Assembly: GCF_013362815.1 (NCBI RefSeq)
Contig: NZ_JABFVK010000024.1
Coordinates: forward strand, 1-62,007
Origin: Hamadaea sp.
GTDB lineage: Bacteria; Actinomycetota; Actinomycetes; Mycobacteriales; Micromonosporaceae
Length of the DNA stretch: 62,007 bases
Direction: 5' to 3'
Made by a program: the position numbers and the translations under genes. Shown in pieces: positions 34,969-43,185 of the stretch. The number at the start of each line of letters is the position of its first letter. Positions within the stretch are counted from its first letter, which is position 1. The notes beneath the pieces are model-generated. The model was not told where the DNA came from. It searched no databases and saw only the letters and a program-made list of their open reading frames with translations.

Positions 34969-35904
34969 ATGGCGGTCCTCGCGCCTCCGGCGATCCAGCG
35001 CTCCGGCCCACCGGGCCGATCCGGAGCCGCCCGGCGTCGTCGGAGCTGGACGGGATGGGCGTTCGTCGGCCCGTTCATGGCGGTGTTCGCCTTCGTCTTC
35101 CTCGCCCCGATCGGGTACGCGATCTATCTGAGCTTCTTCCGCACGAAGCTCATCGGCGGCACGAGTTTCGTGGGGCTGGAGAACTACCAGAACGTCTTCA
35201 CCGACTCGCAGTTCTGGTCCTCGTTCGGCCGGGTCGCGCTGTTCCTGTGCGTACAGGTGCCGATCATGCTGTTCCTGGCCCTGCTGGCAGCGCTGGCGAT
35301 CGACAGCGGCCGCCTCTACGGCAAGTCGTTCTTCCGCGTGACGATCTTCATGCCGTACGCCGTCCCCGCAGTGGTCGCCACGCTCATGTGGGGCTTCATG
35401 TACGGGCCGCAGTTCGGCCTGATCGGCAACATCAACGACGCGTTCGGCTGGTCGTTGCCGAACCCGCTCGGTCCCGGCTGGCTGCTGGCTTCCATCGGCA
35501 ACATCGTGACGTGGGAGTTCGTCGGCTACAACATGCTGATCTTCTACAGCGCCCTCCAGGTCATCCCCCGGACGCTCTACGAGGCGGCCGAGCTCGACGG
35601 GGCCGGTCAGGTCCGGATCATCCGCTCGATCAAGCTGCCGGCCATTCGCGGCGCGCTGCTCATCGCCACGATCTTCTCGATCATCGGCACCTTCCAGCTC
35701 TTCAACGAGCCCGCGATCCTCAAGAGCCTCGCGCCGAACGTGATCACGACCTACTACACGCCCAACATGTACGCCTATTCGCTGTCGTTCGCCGGTCAGC
35801 AGTTCAACTACTCCGCCGCCGTGGCGATCGTCATGGCGCTGCTCACCGCCATCGTCGCGTACGCCGTCCAACTGCGCGGCCTGCGGAAGGAGCGCGTCCA
35901 GTGA
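34969..35904 (+). CDS. Sugar ABC importer permease 1 (MalF/UgpA type)
   Basis: A 311-residue membrane protein with six helices: GWAFVGPFMAVFAFVFLAP start and the EAA loop EAAELDGAGQVRIIRSIKLP that contacts the ATPase. ATG at 34969 follows GAGAAGGAGG; an upstream in-frame GTG would lie inside the operator region and is rejected. No ATPase gene is in the operon, so a shared MsiK-like ATPase encoded elsewhere is expected, as is usual in actinomycetes. Stop overlaps the next start (GTGA). Confidence 0.93.
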   Translation: MAVLAPPAIQRSGPPGRSGAARRRRSWTGWAFVGPFMAVFAFVFLAPIGYAIYLSFFRTKLIGGTSFVGLENYQNVFTDSQFWSSFGRVALFLCVQVPIMLFLALLAALAIDSGRLYGKSFFRVTIFMPYAVPAVVATLMWGFMYGPQFGLIGNINDAFGWSLPNPLGPGWLLASIGNIVTWEFVGYNMLIFYSALQVIPRTLYEAAELDGAGQVRIIRSIKLPAIRGALLIATIFSIIGTFQLFNEPAILKSLAPNVITTYYTPNMYAYSLSFAGQQFNYSAAVAIVMALLTAIVAYAVQLRGLRKERVQ

Positions 35905-36758
35905 CCACGGCCCGGGCGCGTAAGCGCAGTACACTGCTGACCGCGTTGACCGCGATCATGCTGGTCTACAGCCTCGTCCCGCTCGTGTGGCTGTTCATCA
36001 ACTCGACGAAGTCCCAGGCGAGCCTGTTCGATTCGTTCGGGCTGTGGTTCTCCGGCGACTTCTCGCTGTTCTCCAACATCCGCGACACGCTGACCTACGA
36101 CGACGGCGTGTTCGTCCGCTGGCTGCTCAACACCCTGCTCTACGTGGTGCTCGGCGCGGGCGGGGCGACCGCGCTCGCCACCCTCGGCGGGTACGCCCTC
36201 GCGAAGTACGACTTCTTCGGCAAGCGGGCGGTGTTCGCCGTCGTCATCGGCGCGGTCGCGGTGCCGACGACGGCGCTGGCGGTGCCGACCTTCCTGATGT
36301 TCTCCAAGCTCGGCCTTACCAATACGCCGTGGGCGGTGATCATCCCGTCGCTGATCTCGCCGTTCGGGCTCTATCTCATGTGGACCTTCGCGGCCGAGGC
36401 GATCCCGGGCGAACTCATCGAGGCGGCTCGCGTGGACGGGGCCGGGGAACTGCGGACCTTCCTGAAGGTATGCGTACCGCTGCTCGCTCCGGGCATCGTC
36501 ACCGTCTCGCTGTTCACCATGGTCGCGACCTGGAACAACTACTTCCTGCCGCTGATCATGCTCAAAGATCCCGACTGGTATCCGCTCACGCTGGGCCTGA
36601 ACTCCTGGAACGACCAGGCCGCGACCTCCGGCGGGCAGGCCGTGTTCAACCTCGTCATCACCGGATCGCTGCTCACGATCCTCCCGCTGCTCGCCGCTTT
36701 CCTGCTCCTGCAGCGCTATTGGCAGTCCGGTCTGGCGGCCGGTGGCGTCAAGGACTAG
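35901..36758 (+). CDS. Sugar ABC importer permease 2 (MalG/UgpE type)
   Basis: A 285-residue membrane protein with six helices and the EAA loop EAARVDGAGELRTFLKVCVP. Start is the GTG at 35901 overlapping the previous stop. Forms the heterodimeric channel with permease 1. Loop TWNNYFLPLIMLKDPDWYPLTLGL is typical of MalG-like subunits. Confidence 0.93.
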   Translation: MTTARARKRSTLLTALTAIMLVYSLVPLVWLFINSTKSQASLFDSFGLWFSGDFSLFSNIRDTLTYDDGVFVRWLLNTLLYVVLGAGGATALATLGGYALAKYDFFGKRAVFAVVIGAVAVPTTALAVPTFLMFSKLGLTNTPWAVIIPSLISPFGLYLMWTFAAEAIPGELIEAARVDGAGELRTFLKVCVPLLAPGIVTVSLFTMVATWNNYFLPLIMLKDPDWYPLTLGLNSWNDQAATSGGQAVFNLVITGSLLTILPLLAAFLLLQRYWQSGLAAGGVKD

Positions 36759-36811
36759 CTCCGTTCCCCGATATTCCCTGATTTATCGAGTCATCCCTTG
36801 AGAGGACCATC

Positions 36812-38155
36812 ATGACGATCAACCGACGCGCATTCCTCCGGGGCACCGCGGCCCTCGGCACCGCGGCCGCCGCGGCGGCCGCCCTCGCGGCCTGCGGCTC
36901 CGACGACGACAGCGGCGACAACCCGACCGTGTCGGCGAACGACGTCGACGCCGCGCTCGCGGCCGGCGGCACGCTGACCGTCTGGGCCTGGGAGACCACC
37001 CTGAAGCAGGTCGTCACCGCGTTCCAGGCGAAGTACCCGAAGGTCACCGTCAACCTCGTGAACGCCGGCACCGGCGACAAGCAGTACACGGCGCTGCAGA
37101 ACGCCATCTCGGCCGGGTCGGGCGTACCGGACCTGGCGCAGATCGAGTACTACGCGTTGCCGCAGTTCGCGCTCGGCAAGTCACTGGTGGACCTCTCCGG
37201 TTTCGGCGCGAACTCCCTCGACGGCACCTTCACCCCCGGCCCGTGGGCGTCGGTGAAGTCCGGCGGCGTCACCTACGGCCTCCCGATGGACTCCGGCCCC
37301 ATGGCCTTGTTCTACAACAAGGAGGTCTTCGACAAGCACGGCATCGCCGTCCCGGCGACCTGGGACGAGTACGTCGCCGCCGCCAAGAAGCTGCACGCGG
37401 CCGACCCGAAGGCGTACATCACGAGCGACACCGGTGACGCGGGTTTCACCACCAGCATGATCTGGCAGGCCGGCGGCAAGCCGTTCCAGGTCGACGGCAC
37501 CAACGTCAAGATCAACCTGGCTGACGACGGTTCCACCAAGTTCGCGAACCTGTGGCAGCAGCTCGTCACCGACAAGCTCGTCGCGCCGATCAGCGGCTGG
37601 AGCGACGCCTGGTACAAGGGCCTCGGCGACGGCACCATCGCGACCCTGGTCATCGGTGCGTGGATGCCGGCCAACCTGGAGTCAGGCGTCGCCGCAGCCA
37701 AGGGCAAGTGGCGCGTCGCGCCGATGCCGCAGTGGACCGCTGGCGGCGCCGCGACCGCCGAGAACGGCGGCAGCTCGTTGGCCATCCCGAAGCTCGGCAA
37801 GAACAACGCGCTCGCCTACGGCTTCATGAAGTACGCCACCACCGGCGAGGGCGCGCAGATCCGTGTCGACAACGGCGCGTTCCCGGCGACTACCGAGCAG
37901 GTCAACGCCGACGCGTTCAAGAACAAGGAGTTCCCGTACTTCGGCGGCCAGAAGGTCAACGAGGTGCTGGCCCAGGCCGCTTCGGGCGTCGTCACGGGCT
38001 GGTCCTACCTGCCCTTCCAGGTGTACGCCAACAGCATCTTCAACGACACCGTGGGCAAGGCGTACGTCTCGAACACCACGTTGGCCGACGGGCTGAAGGC
38101 GTGGCAGGACGCCTCGGTCAAGTACGGCAAGGAGCAGGGCTTCACCGTCAACTGA
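36812..38155 (+). CDS. Sugar-binding lipoprotein of the ABC importer
   Basis: A 447-residue family 1 solute-binding protein. N-terminus NRRAFLRGTAALG is a twin-arginine signal, followed by lipobox LAAC (Cys near 29), so a folded, lipid-anchored receptor is expected. Body motifs TLTVWAWETTLKQVVTAFQAKYPKV and YGLPMDSGPMALFYNKEVF are typical of oligosaccharide receptors. Given the downstream GH42 enzyme, beta-galactosides are the likely ligand. ATG follows GAGAGGA; 53 bases after permease 2. Confidence 0.93.
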   Translation: MTINRRAFLRGTAALGTAAAAAAALAACGSDDDSGDNPTVSANDVDAALAAGGTLTVWAWETTLKQVVTAFQAKYPKVTVNLVNAGTGDKQYTALQNAISAGSGVPDLAQIEYYALPQFALGKSLVDLSGFGANSLDGTFTPGPWASVKSGGVTYGLPMDSGPMALFYNKEVFDKHGIAVPATWDEYVAAAKKLHAADPKAYITSDTGDAGFTTSMIWQAGGKPFQVDGTNVKINLADDGSTKFANLWQQLVTDKLVAPISGWSDAWYKGLGDGTIATLVIGAWMPANLESGVAAAKGKWRVAPMPQWTAGGAATAENGGSSLAIPKLGKNNALAYGFMKYATTGEGAQIRVDNGAFPATTEQVNADAFKNKEFPYFGGQKVNEVLAQAASGVVTGWSYLPFQVYANSIFNDTVGKAYVSNTTLADGLKAWQDASVKYGKEQGFTVN

Positions 38156-38252
38156 GCCATCCCCTTCGCCGCGGGCGGGCGTGCCACCCCGCCCGCGGCC
38201 CCCTCCGGACGACACCGAACGACACGTGAACGACACCAAGGAGAGCACCACC

Positions 38253-40277
38253 GTGACCGCCCCGCAGTGGCTGCGCCGCCCCTCCGGCGCCGCGCCGCGC
38301 CTCTCGTTCGGCGCCGACTACAACCCGGAGCAGTGGCCCCGTGAGGTCTGGCAGGAGGACGTACGCCTGATGCGGGAGGCGGGGGTGGACGTCGTCTCGC
38401 TCGCCATCTTCTCCTGGGCGAAGCTCCAGCCGGCGGCGGATCGGTGGGACTTCGAGTGGCTCGACGAGGTGATGGACCTGTTGCACGCCAACGGGATCGG
38501 CGTCGACCTGGCCACCGCGACCGCGTCGCCGCCGCCGTGGCTGACCGCGAAGCACCCCGAGATCCTGCCGGTCACCGCGCTGGGGGAGACGTTGTGGCCG
38601 GGCGGACGGCAGCACTGGCGGCCGACGTCGCCGGTCTTCCGGCAGTACGCCCTGGCGCTCGTCGACAAGTTGGCGACGCGATACAAAGACCACCCGGCCC
38701 TGGTCGCCTGGCACGTGTCGAACGAGCTGGGCTGCCACAACGTCTACGACTACTCCGACGACGCCGCGCGGGCGTTCCGCAAGTGGCTGCGCGACCGGTA
38801 CACGACCATCGAGGCGCTGAACCATGCGTGGGGCACCGCCTTCTGGTCCCAGCAGTACGCCGTCTGGGACGAGATCCTCCCGCCGCGCCTCGCGGCGACG
38901 CACCCGAACCCGACGCAGCAACTGGACTTCAAACGGTTCTCCGACCACGCCTTGCGTGAGCACCTCCGGGCCGAGCGAGACCTCCTGCGGCAGCACACCC
39001 CCGACGTCCCGATCACCACGAACTTCATGGTCATGGGCGAGATGAAGACCATGAACTACCCGGTCTGGGCCGACGACGTCGACTTCATCGCCAACGACCA
39101 CTACGTCGTGCCGGGGCCGCAAGCTCAGGACGAGCTGTCGTTCTCGGCCAACCTCACGAGCAACATCGCGGGCGGGCGGCCCTGGTTCCTCATGGAGCAC
39201 TCCACCAGCGCCGTGAACTGGCAGCCGGTGAACGTGCCGAAGAAGTCCGGGGAACTCATCCGAGATTCGCTGACGCATGTCGCACACGGAGCCGACGCCG
39301 TCTGCTTCTTCCAGTGGCGGCAGTCCGCGGCCGGAGCCGAGAAGTACCACTCGGCCATGGTCCCGCACGCCGGGCCGGACAGCGCCGTCTTCCGTTCGGT
39401 GACGCGGCTCGGTGCGACGCTTCGCGACCTCGCGCCCGTCGCCGAGGCCGTCCGCGAGCAGTCGCCGGCCGCCATCGTCTTCGACTGGGAGTCCTGGTGG
39501 GCCGTCGAGGCCGACTCGCACCCCACCAACCGGCTGAAGTATCGGCAGGAAGCGCTCGACTGGTACACCGCCTTCCTCAACCTCGGCATCCGGGCCGACG
39601 TCGTGCCGCACGGCACGTCGCTGGGTGCGTACCGGATGGTCGTCGCGCCGATGTTGCACGTGCTCAGCGAAGGCGCAGCCAAGGAACTGCGCGACTACGC
39701 GGAGAGCGGCGGCCACCTGGTCACGACCTATTTCTCGGGTGTCGTGAACGAGCACGACCACATCTGGCTCGGCGGTTACCCGGGCGCACTGCGCGACCTG
39801 CTCGGCGTCCGGGTCGAGGAGTTCGCCCCGCTGCTCGACGGCGAGGTGGTTCGGCTCGACAGTGGACTGTCCGGCACGACCTGGTCCGAGCGCGTCGACA
39901 CCGCGAGCGACGTCTCGGCCCTGGCTCGCTACACCGACGGCGAGCTGGCCGGTTATCCCGCGATCACCCGCCGGATCACCGGGACCGGCTCCGCGGCGTA
40001 CGTCTCGACGCGCCTCGGGGCCGCGGGTCTCACCCGCGTCCTGGGCGACCTGGCCGCCGCGGCCGGTCTGGACAGCGACCTTCCCGCTTCCGTGCGCGGT
40101 CAGGTCGAGCTAGTGGTACGCCGAAAGCAGGGAACCAGGTTCGCCTTCTTGATCAACCGCACCACCCGGCCGGTGACAGTCGCCGGATTGGCGGGGCAGC
40201 CGCTGGTGGGCCGCGTTGCCGGGGGAGCCGTCGAACTGGAACCCCGTGGCGTAGCCGTCCTTTTCGCGCGATCATGA
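38253..40277 (+). CDS. Beta-galactosidase, GH42
   Basis: A 674-residue cytoplasmic enzyme. GADYNPEQWPREVW opens the TIM barrel; WHVSNELGCHN holds the acid/base Glu158 and WFLMEHSTSAVNW the nucleophile Glu315, followed by the trimerisation (about 390-600) and C-terminal beta domains of GH42. No signal peptide, so it hydrolyses imported galactosides. Start is GTG at 38253, nine bases after AAGGAG; an earlier GTG at 38226 lacks this site. Last gene of the LacI-controlled operon. Its stop codon falls within a GATC-rich palindrome. Confidence 0.95.
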   Translation: MTAPQWLRRPSGAAPRLSFGADYNPEQWPREVWQEDVRLMREAGVDVVSLAIFSWAKLQPAADRWDFEWLDEVMDLLHANGIGVDLATATASPPPWLTAKHPEILPVTALGETLWPGGRQHWRPTSPVFRQYALALVDKLATRYKDHPALVAWHVSNELGCHNVYDYSDDAARAFRKWLRDRYTTIEALNHAWGTAFWSQQYAVWDEILPPRLAATHPNPTQQLDFKRFSDHALREHLRAERDLLRQHTPDVPITTNFMVMGEMKTMNYPVWADDVDFIANDHYVVPGPQAQDELSFSANLTSNIAGGRPWFLMEHSTSAVNWQPVNVPKKSGELIRDSLTHVAHGADAVCFFQWRQSAAGAEKYHSAMVPHAGPDSAVFRSVTRLGATLRDLAPVAEAVREQSPAAIVFDWESWWAVEADSHPTNRLKYRQEALDWYTAFLNLGIRADVVPHGTSLGAYRMVVAPMLHVLSEGAAKELRDYAESGGHLVTTYFSGVVNEHDHIWLGGYPGALRDLLGVRVEEFAPLLDGEVVRLDSGLSGTTWSERVDTASDVSALARYTDGELAGYPAITRRITGTGSAAYVSTRLGAAGLTRVLGDLAAAAGLDSDLPASVRGQVELVVRRKQGTRFAFLINRTTRPVTVAGLAGQPLVGRVAGGAVELEPRGVAVLFARS

Positions 40278-40346
40278 ACTATCGGGCATGATCGATCGGT
40301 GTGTCGTGTCCGCAGGAGCCTGATCGTTCCGGCCGGAACCTGATCA
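40269..40346. repeat. GATC-rich inverted repeats between convergent genes (locus 8)
   Basis: Two small units: CGATCATG (40269-40276) with CATGATCG (40287-40294), and TGATC-GTTCCGG/CCGGAAC-CTGATCA at 40321-40346, where the arms differ by a two-base insertion. Both have GATC at their outer ends like the larger members. The first contains the GH42 stop, the second supplies the TGA stop (40344-40346) of the convergent gene. Confidence 0.65.
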
Positions 40347-41048
40347 ACTAGCGCTGAGCACCTTCCGGAAAGCCTCGGCGCTGGCGGTACGGCCGGTGGC
40401 GCGCTCGTAGCGGCGTACCAGGTCGCGGGTGCGAGCGTGCCGTCCCCAGCGGCGATCGGCGCGCAGGATCAGATTCCGCCGGGGCGGCGGGAAGGCCGTA
40501 ATCAGCGCGTACGCCAGCGTGGCCCGGTCGACGCCGAGCTCCGCGAGCAGCCAGGAGACGCCGGGGTCGATCGCGACCAGCGTCTGCGCCAGATGTTCCG
40601 GACGATGATCGCGTTCGCGCCGGGCCAAGGCCAGCCGAAGTGATGCCTCGTACGCCGCCTGCGCGTCCAGTCCGAGCGGCGGATCCAGGGCGGCACATCG
40701 CCGACGGGCCTGACGCGCGCCGAACGGCAACAGCGGTTCCCGGAGCGGTGGCTGATCCAGCAGGGCCAGGCCGCACCGGTCGAGAAGGTGATCCAGGTCG
40801 ACGCCGAGGACGGCGAGCGCCGCTCGATCTGCCGCCGCACCCGCGCCGCCCGGCCCGCAGGTGTGGACGGCGTGGCGAACCGCCTCGAACGTCACCCGAG
40901 CCGCACCGAGCACAGTAGACACCCGACCGGCGGCGGTCAGGCTCAGCAGGAGATGCTCGCTGCCGACGCGGTTCGATCCGGCGTCGCGCGCGAGGCGGAA
41001 GGCTCGGCCGACGGCGCGGGCGAGATCGGGATGGTCACCGCGGAACAT
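40344..41048 (-). CDS. Clp N-domain-like protein without ATPase
   Basis: A 234-residue protein. Residues about 1-75 resemble one Clp amino-terminal repeat (LARAVGRAFRLARDAGSNRVGSEHLLLSLT) and residues about 128-190 a second, weaker one (AYEASLRLALARRERDHRPEHLAQTLVAIDP). There is no Walker motif. Clp-N repeats bind substrates or adaptors, so this may deliver or sense proteins for a ClpC machine, or may sense a small ligand. It begins directly after the stop of the small HTH gene (no intervening base), and the two are controlled by the promoter at 41264. Stop lies in a palindrome. Confidence 0.85.
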   Translation of the reverse strand: MFRGDHPDLARAVGRAFRLARDAGSNRVGSEHLLLSLTAAGRVSTVLGAARVTFEAVRHAVHTCGPGGAGAAADRAALAVLGVDLDHLLDRCGLALLDQPPLREPLLPFGARQARRRCAALDPPLGLDAQAAYEASLRLALARRERDHRPEHLAQTLVAIDPGVSWLLAELGVDRATLAYALITAFPPPRRNLILRADRRWGRHARTRDLVRRYERATGRTASAEAFRKVLSAS

Positions 41049-41261
41049 TCAGTCCTCCCCGTGGTACTTGCGATGGACGGTCTGCTTCGTGACGCCCAGC
41101 CGGAGGGCGATGTCCCGCCACGACCAGCCGGCCCGGCGGGCGGCGGCGACGTGCTCGGCCTCCAGCTGCTCGACCAGCCGCCGGAGCCGGGCGACCGCTC
41201 GGAGCGCGGCGTCGGGATCAGTCCCGCGGACGGCGTTCTCCAGGTCGGCCAGCTCTACCAT
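41049..41261 (-). CDS. Small helix-turn-helix DNA-binding protein
   Basis: A 70-residue protein: helical part DPDAALRAVARLRRLVEQLE then a sigma region 4-like HTH, ARRAGWSWRDIALRLGVTKQTVHRKY. Such small regulators are regularly coupled to a Clp-N protein in actinomycetes. The ATG at 41259-41261 has no Shine-Dalgarno but lies six bases after a TATGCT -10, so the message is probably leaderless. It likely binds the two palindromes covering its own promoter. Confidence 0.88.
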   Translation of the reverse strand: MVELADLENAVRGTDPDAALRAVARLRRLVEQLEAEHVAAARRAGWSWRDIALRLGVTKQTVHRKYHGED

Positions 41262-41263
41262 GT

Positions 41264-41308
41264 CGTCAGCATATGCTGACGCCCGAGCATCGTCAACATA
41301 TGCTGACG
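41264..41308 (-). promoter_or_regulatory. Leaderless promoter overlapped by two operator copies
   Basis: On the minus strand: TTGACG (41291-41296), spacer 17, TATGCT (41268-41273), six bases, ATG. Palindrome CGTCAGCATATGCTGACG at 41264-41281 covers the -10, and its near copy at 41291-41308 (one base changed) covers the -35. Centre-to-centre 27 bases. Fits autorepression by the HTH protein. Confidence 0.8.
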
Positions 41309-41317
41309 ATGCTCGGG
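41282..41317. terminator. Stem-loop after the SDR operon, interleaved with operator 2
   Basis: CCCGAGCATCGTCA (41282-41295) pairs with 41304-41317, 14 bases, loop 8, beginning 12 bases after the SDR stop on the minus strand. It may terminate the upstream operon. It shares bases with the second operator copy. Confidence 0.5.
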
Positions 41318-41328
41318 AGGACCGCCGA

Positions 41329-42069
41329 TCAGGCGGCGAATCCGCCGTCGACGGTGATGACAGTGCCGGTGATGTAGCGACCATGATCGCCCGCCAGGTG
41401 GGCGACGGTCGCGGCGATGTCGTCCGGGGTGCCATAGCGGCCGAGTGCGGTGATGCCGGTCAGAAAGGCAGCGGCCGGGCCGTCGGCCGGGTTCATGTCG
41501 GTGTCGATCAGGCCTCCGTTCACCATGGTGGCCGTGATTCCCCTGGGCCCGAGTTCGCGGGCCAGCCCCTTGGTGAGTCCGATCAGAGCGGATTTGCACA
41601 TCGCATACAGGGTCATGCCGTCGGCCGGAACCCGCTCGGCCAGAGCACTGCCGATGGTGATGATCCGTCCACCGGCCGTCATCTGCCGGGCGGCGGCCTG
41701 TGCGGCGAGGAACACCGCCCGGACGTCGACGGCGATGATGTCGTCGAGTTGCTCGAGGGTCACCTGGTCCAGTGGGCCGCCGGTGAAGATCCCAGCGTTG
41801 TTGACGAGGATGTCGATCCGGCCGAGACCGGTGACGGTCTGCTCGACCGCCTCCGCCGCTGCCGACGGCTCGGCGTTGTCGGCCCGAATGACCAGTGCTT
41901 TCCCGCCCTGGGCCGCGATCTGCTCGGCGACGGCCTCGGCCTTGTCCTTGGCGTTGACGTAGGTCAGCGCCACGGCCGCGCCGTCGCCGGCGAGCCGCTG
42001 GGCGATCGCGGCCCCGATGCCGCGGCTGCCCCCGGTCACGAGGGCGACCTTTCCGGCGAGTCCCGTCAT
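41329..42069 (-). CDS. Short-chain dehydrogenase/reductase
   Basis: A 246-residue classical SDR: TGGSRGIG cofactor loop (about 11-18), NNAG, Ser in GSALAER, catalytic YAMCK (Y-x3-K), and C-terminal GTVITVDGGFAA. Resembles FabG-like NADPH enzymes acting on unknown carbonyls. ATG at 42067-42069 overlaps the stop of the SnoaL-like gene (ATGA), preceded by GAGGAGA. Third gene of a unit read divergently from an ECF sigma factor. Confidence 0.93.
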   Translation of the reverse strand: MTGLAGKVALVTGGSRGIGAAIAQRLAGDGAAVALTYVNAKDKAEAVAEQIAAQGGKALVIRADNAEPSAAAEAVEQTVTGLGRIDILVNNAGIFTGGPLDQVTLEQLDDIIAVDVRAVFLAAQAAARQMTAGGRIITIGSALAERVPADGMTLYAMCKSALIGLTKGLARELGPRGITATMVNGGLIDTDMNPADGPAAAFLTGITALGRYGTPDDIAATVAHLAGDHGRYITGTVITVDGGFAA

Positions 42070-42473
42070 CGGGCGTCTCCTCTCAGGGTGGGTTCGGCGG
42101 CCGGACAGTCGTGGTAGGCCTCGATGCGCCATCGTCCGTCTTGTTTGGCCAGCACCCAGGTCACCAGTGAGATCGGCCCGGCTCCGCCGGGGAAATCGGT
42201 GCTGCTCCGACTGATGACGATCGCCACGTCGGCTTGGATGAACCGCAAGCTCTGCAGCGTGTGGACACGCTTCGAGCCGTGCAGCGGCCCGGCGAACGCG
42301 CCGGCCATGCTCTCGGTGATGGTCGCCTTGCCCGGCAGGAAATAGCCGGGCAGGATCGCGGTCGCGTTCTCCGCGTACGCCTCGGCGAAGGCCTCAGCGT
42401 CACCGGCGGCCCAGGCGCTGGCGACGGTGTCGAACACGGCCCGGATCGCGTCTTCGTCCTCGACCAGGCTCAT
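42066..42473 (-). CDS. SnoaL-like / NTF2-fold SgcJ-type protein
   Basis: A 135-residue protein: AIRAVFDTVASAWAAGDAEAFAEAYAENATAILPG and a late LVTWVLAKQDGRWRIEAYHDCP, typical of the SgcJ/EcaC oxidoreductase-associated NTF2 family. Role unknown. ATG at 42471-42473 with GGAGGTG is preferred to a GTG 12 codons upstream. Coupled with the SDR. Confidence 0.88.
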   Translation of the reverse strand: MSLVEDEDAIRAVFDTVASAWAAGDAEAFAEAYAENATAILPGYFLPGKATITESMAGAFAGPLHGSKRVHTLQSLRFIQADVAIVISRSSTDFPGGAGPISLVTWVLAKQDGRWRIEAYHDCPAAEPTLRGDAR

Positions 42474-42505
42474 CGGGGTCACCTCCGGGTCCTGTCGGGT
42501 GCCGT

Positions 42506-43087
42506 TCACGGCTTGGGCACGTATCGGCGCACGGCCACCTGGCCCGGGAACAGCTCCTCACCGGCGATCTCCAGCTCCTGCGGTTCGGTCAGGTCGCGCC
42601 ACAGGGGAACTCCCCGGCCGATGACCACCGGGTACACGTCGAGCAGGTACTCGTCGATCAAGTCGGCCGCGATCAGGGTGGCCAGAAGTTCCGGCCCGCA
42701 CATGAGGAGCAGGTCGGCGCCCGGCTCGGACTTGATCGTGGCGATCGACGCGGCCACGTCGCCCCGGAGCACGGTGACGTCGGCGGCTTCGGTCAGCGTT
42801 CTGGACGCCACGAATTTGGGCAGGTTCTTGACCTGAGTCGCGTACGCGACCTCGGCCGCCGTCGCGGGTGAGTGCGGATGCCGGCCGTTGACCGCGACGC
42901 TCTCCCAGTAAGGCACGTACTTTTCGAAGACGGTGCGGCCGAAGATCAGGCCGCCCAAGGCGGCGAACGTTTCCGCGTAGGACTTCTGCAGTTGCTCGCT
43001 CCAATGCGGGCCGAAGCGCAGGTCGCCTTTCAGGTCGGCGATGTGGCCGTCGGTAGAGACGAGCATGCGCACGATCAGTTTTCGCAC
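42506..43087 (-). CDS. DHFR/RibD C-terminal-like reductase
   Basis: A 193-residue protein beginning VRKLIVRMLVSTDGHIAD, with LIFGRTVFEKYVPYW and LLLMCGPELLATLIAADLIDEYLLDVYPVVIGRG, the pattern of RibD_C/dihydrofolate reductase-fold proteins (YyaP/YwjB-like) common in actinomycetes. GTG at 43087 follows AAGGGGA. First gene of the divergent unit facing the ECF sigma factor. Confidence 0.9.
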   Translation of the reverse strand: MRKLIVRMLVSTDGHIADLKGDLRFGPHWSEQLQKSYAETFAALGGLIFGRTVFEKYVPYWESVAVNGRHPHSPATAAEVAYATQVKNLPKFVASRTLTEAADVTVLRGDVAASIATIKSEPGADLLLMCGPELLATLIAADLIDEYLLDVYPVVIGRGVPLWRDLTEPQELEIAGEELFPGQVAVRRYVPKP

Positions 43088-43118
43088 TGTGTTCCCCTTC
43101 GTGTTCTCGGACTTCCGG

Positions 43119-43152
43119 CGATGTAGACGACGGCCGGCCGGAAAATCACCGA
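43119..43152 (-). promoter_or_regulatory. Candidate ECF promoter of the reductase operon
   Basis: On the minus strand TCGGTGA, 16 bases, then CGTCTACATCG (43119-43129). The CGTC -10 is that described for ECF41-type sigma factors. The same -10 word faces the sigma gene. Confidence 0.5.
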
Positions 43153-43183
43153 TGAGGATTCGGTGCCTGGAACGTCTATATCG
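43149..43183 (+). promoter_or_regulatory. Candidate ECF promoter of the sigma factor gene
   Basis: CCGATGA, 17 bases, CGTCTATATCG (43173-43183). Ten of eleven bases of the -10 region match the divergent promoter. The GTG start at 43186 is within three bases of its end, so the true start may be the ATG at 43201 or the message may have almost no leader. Confidence 0.5.
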
Positions 43184-43185
43184 GC

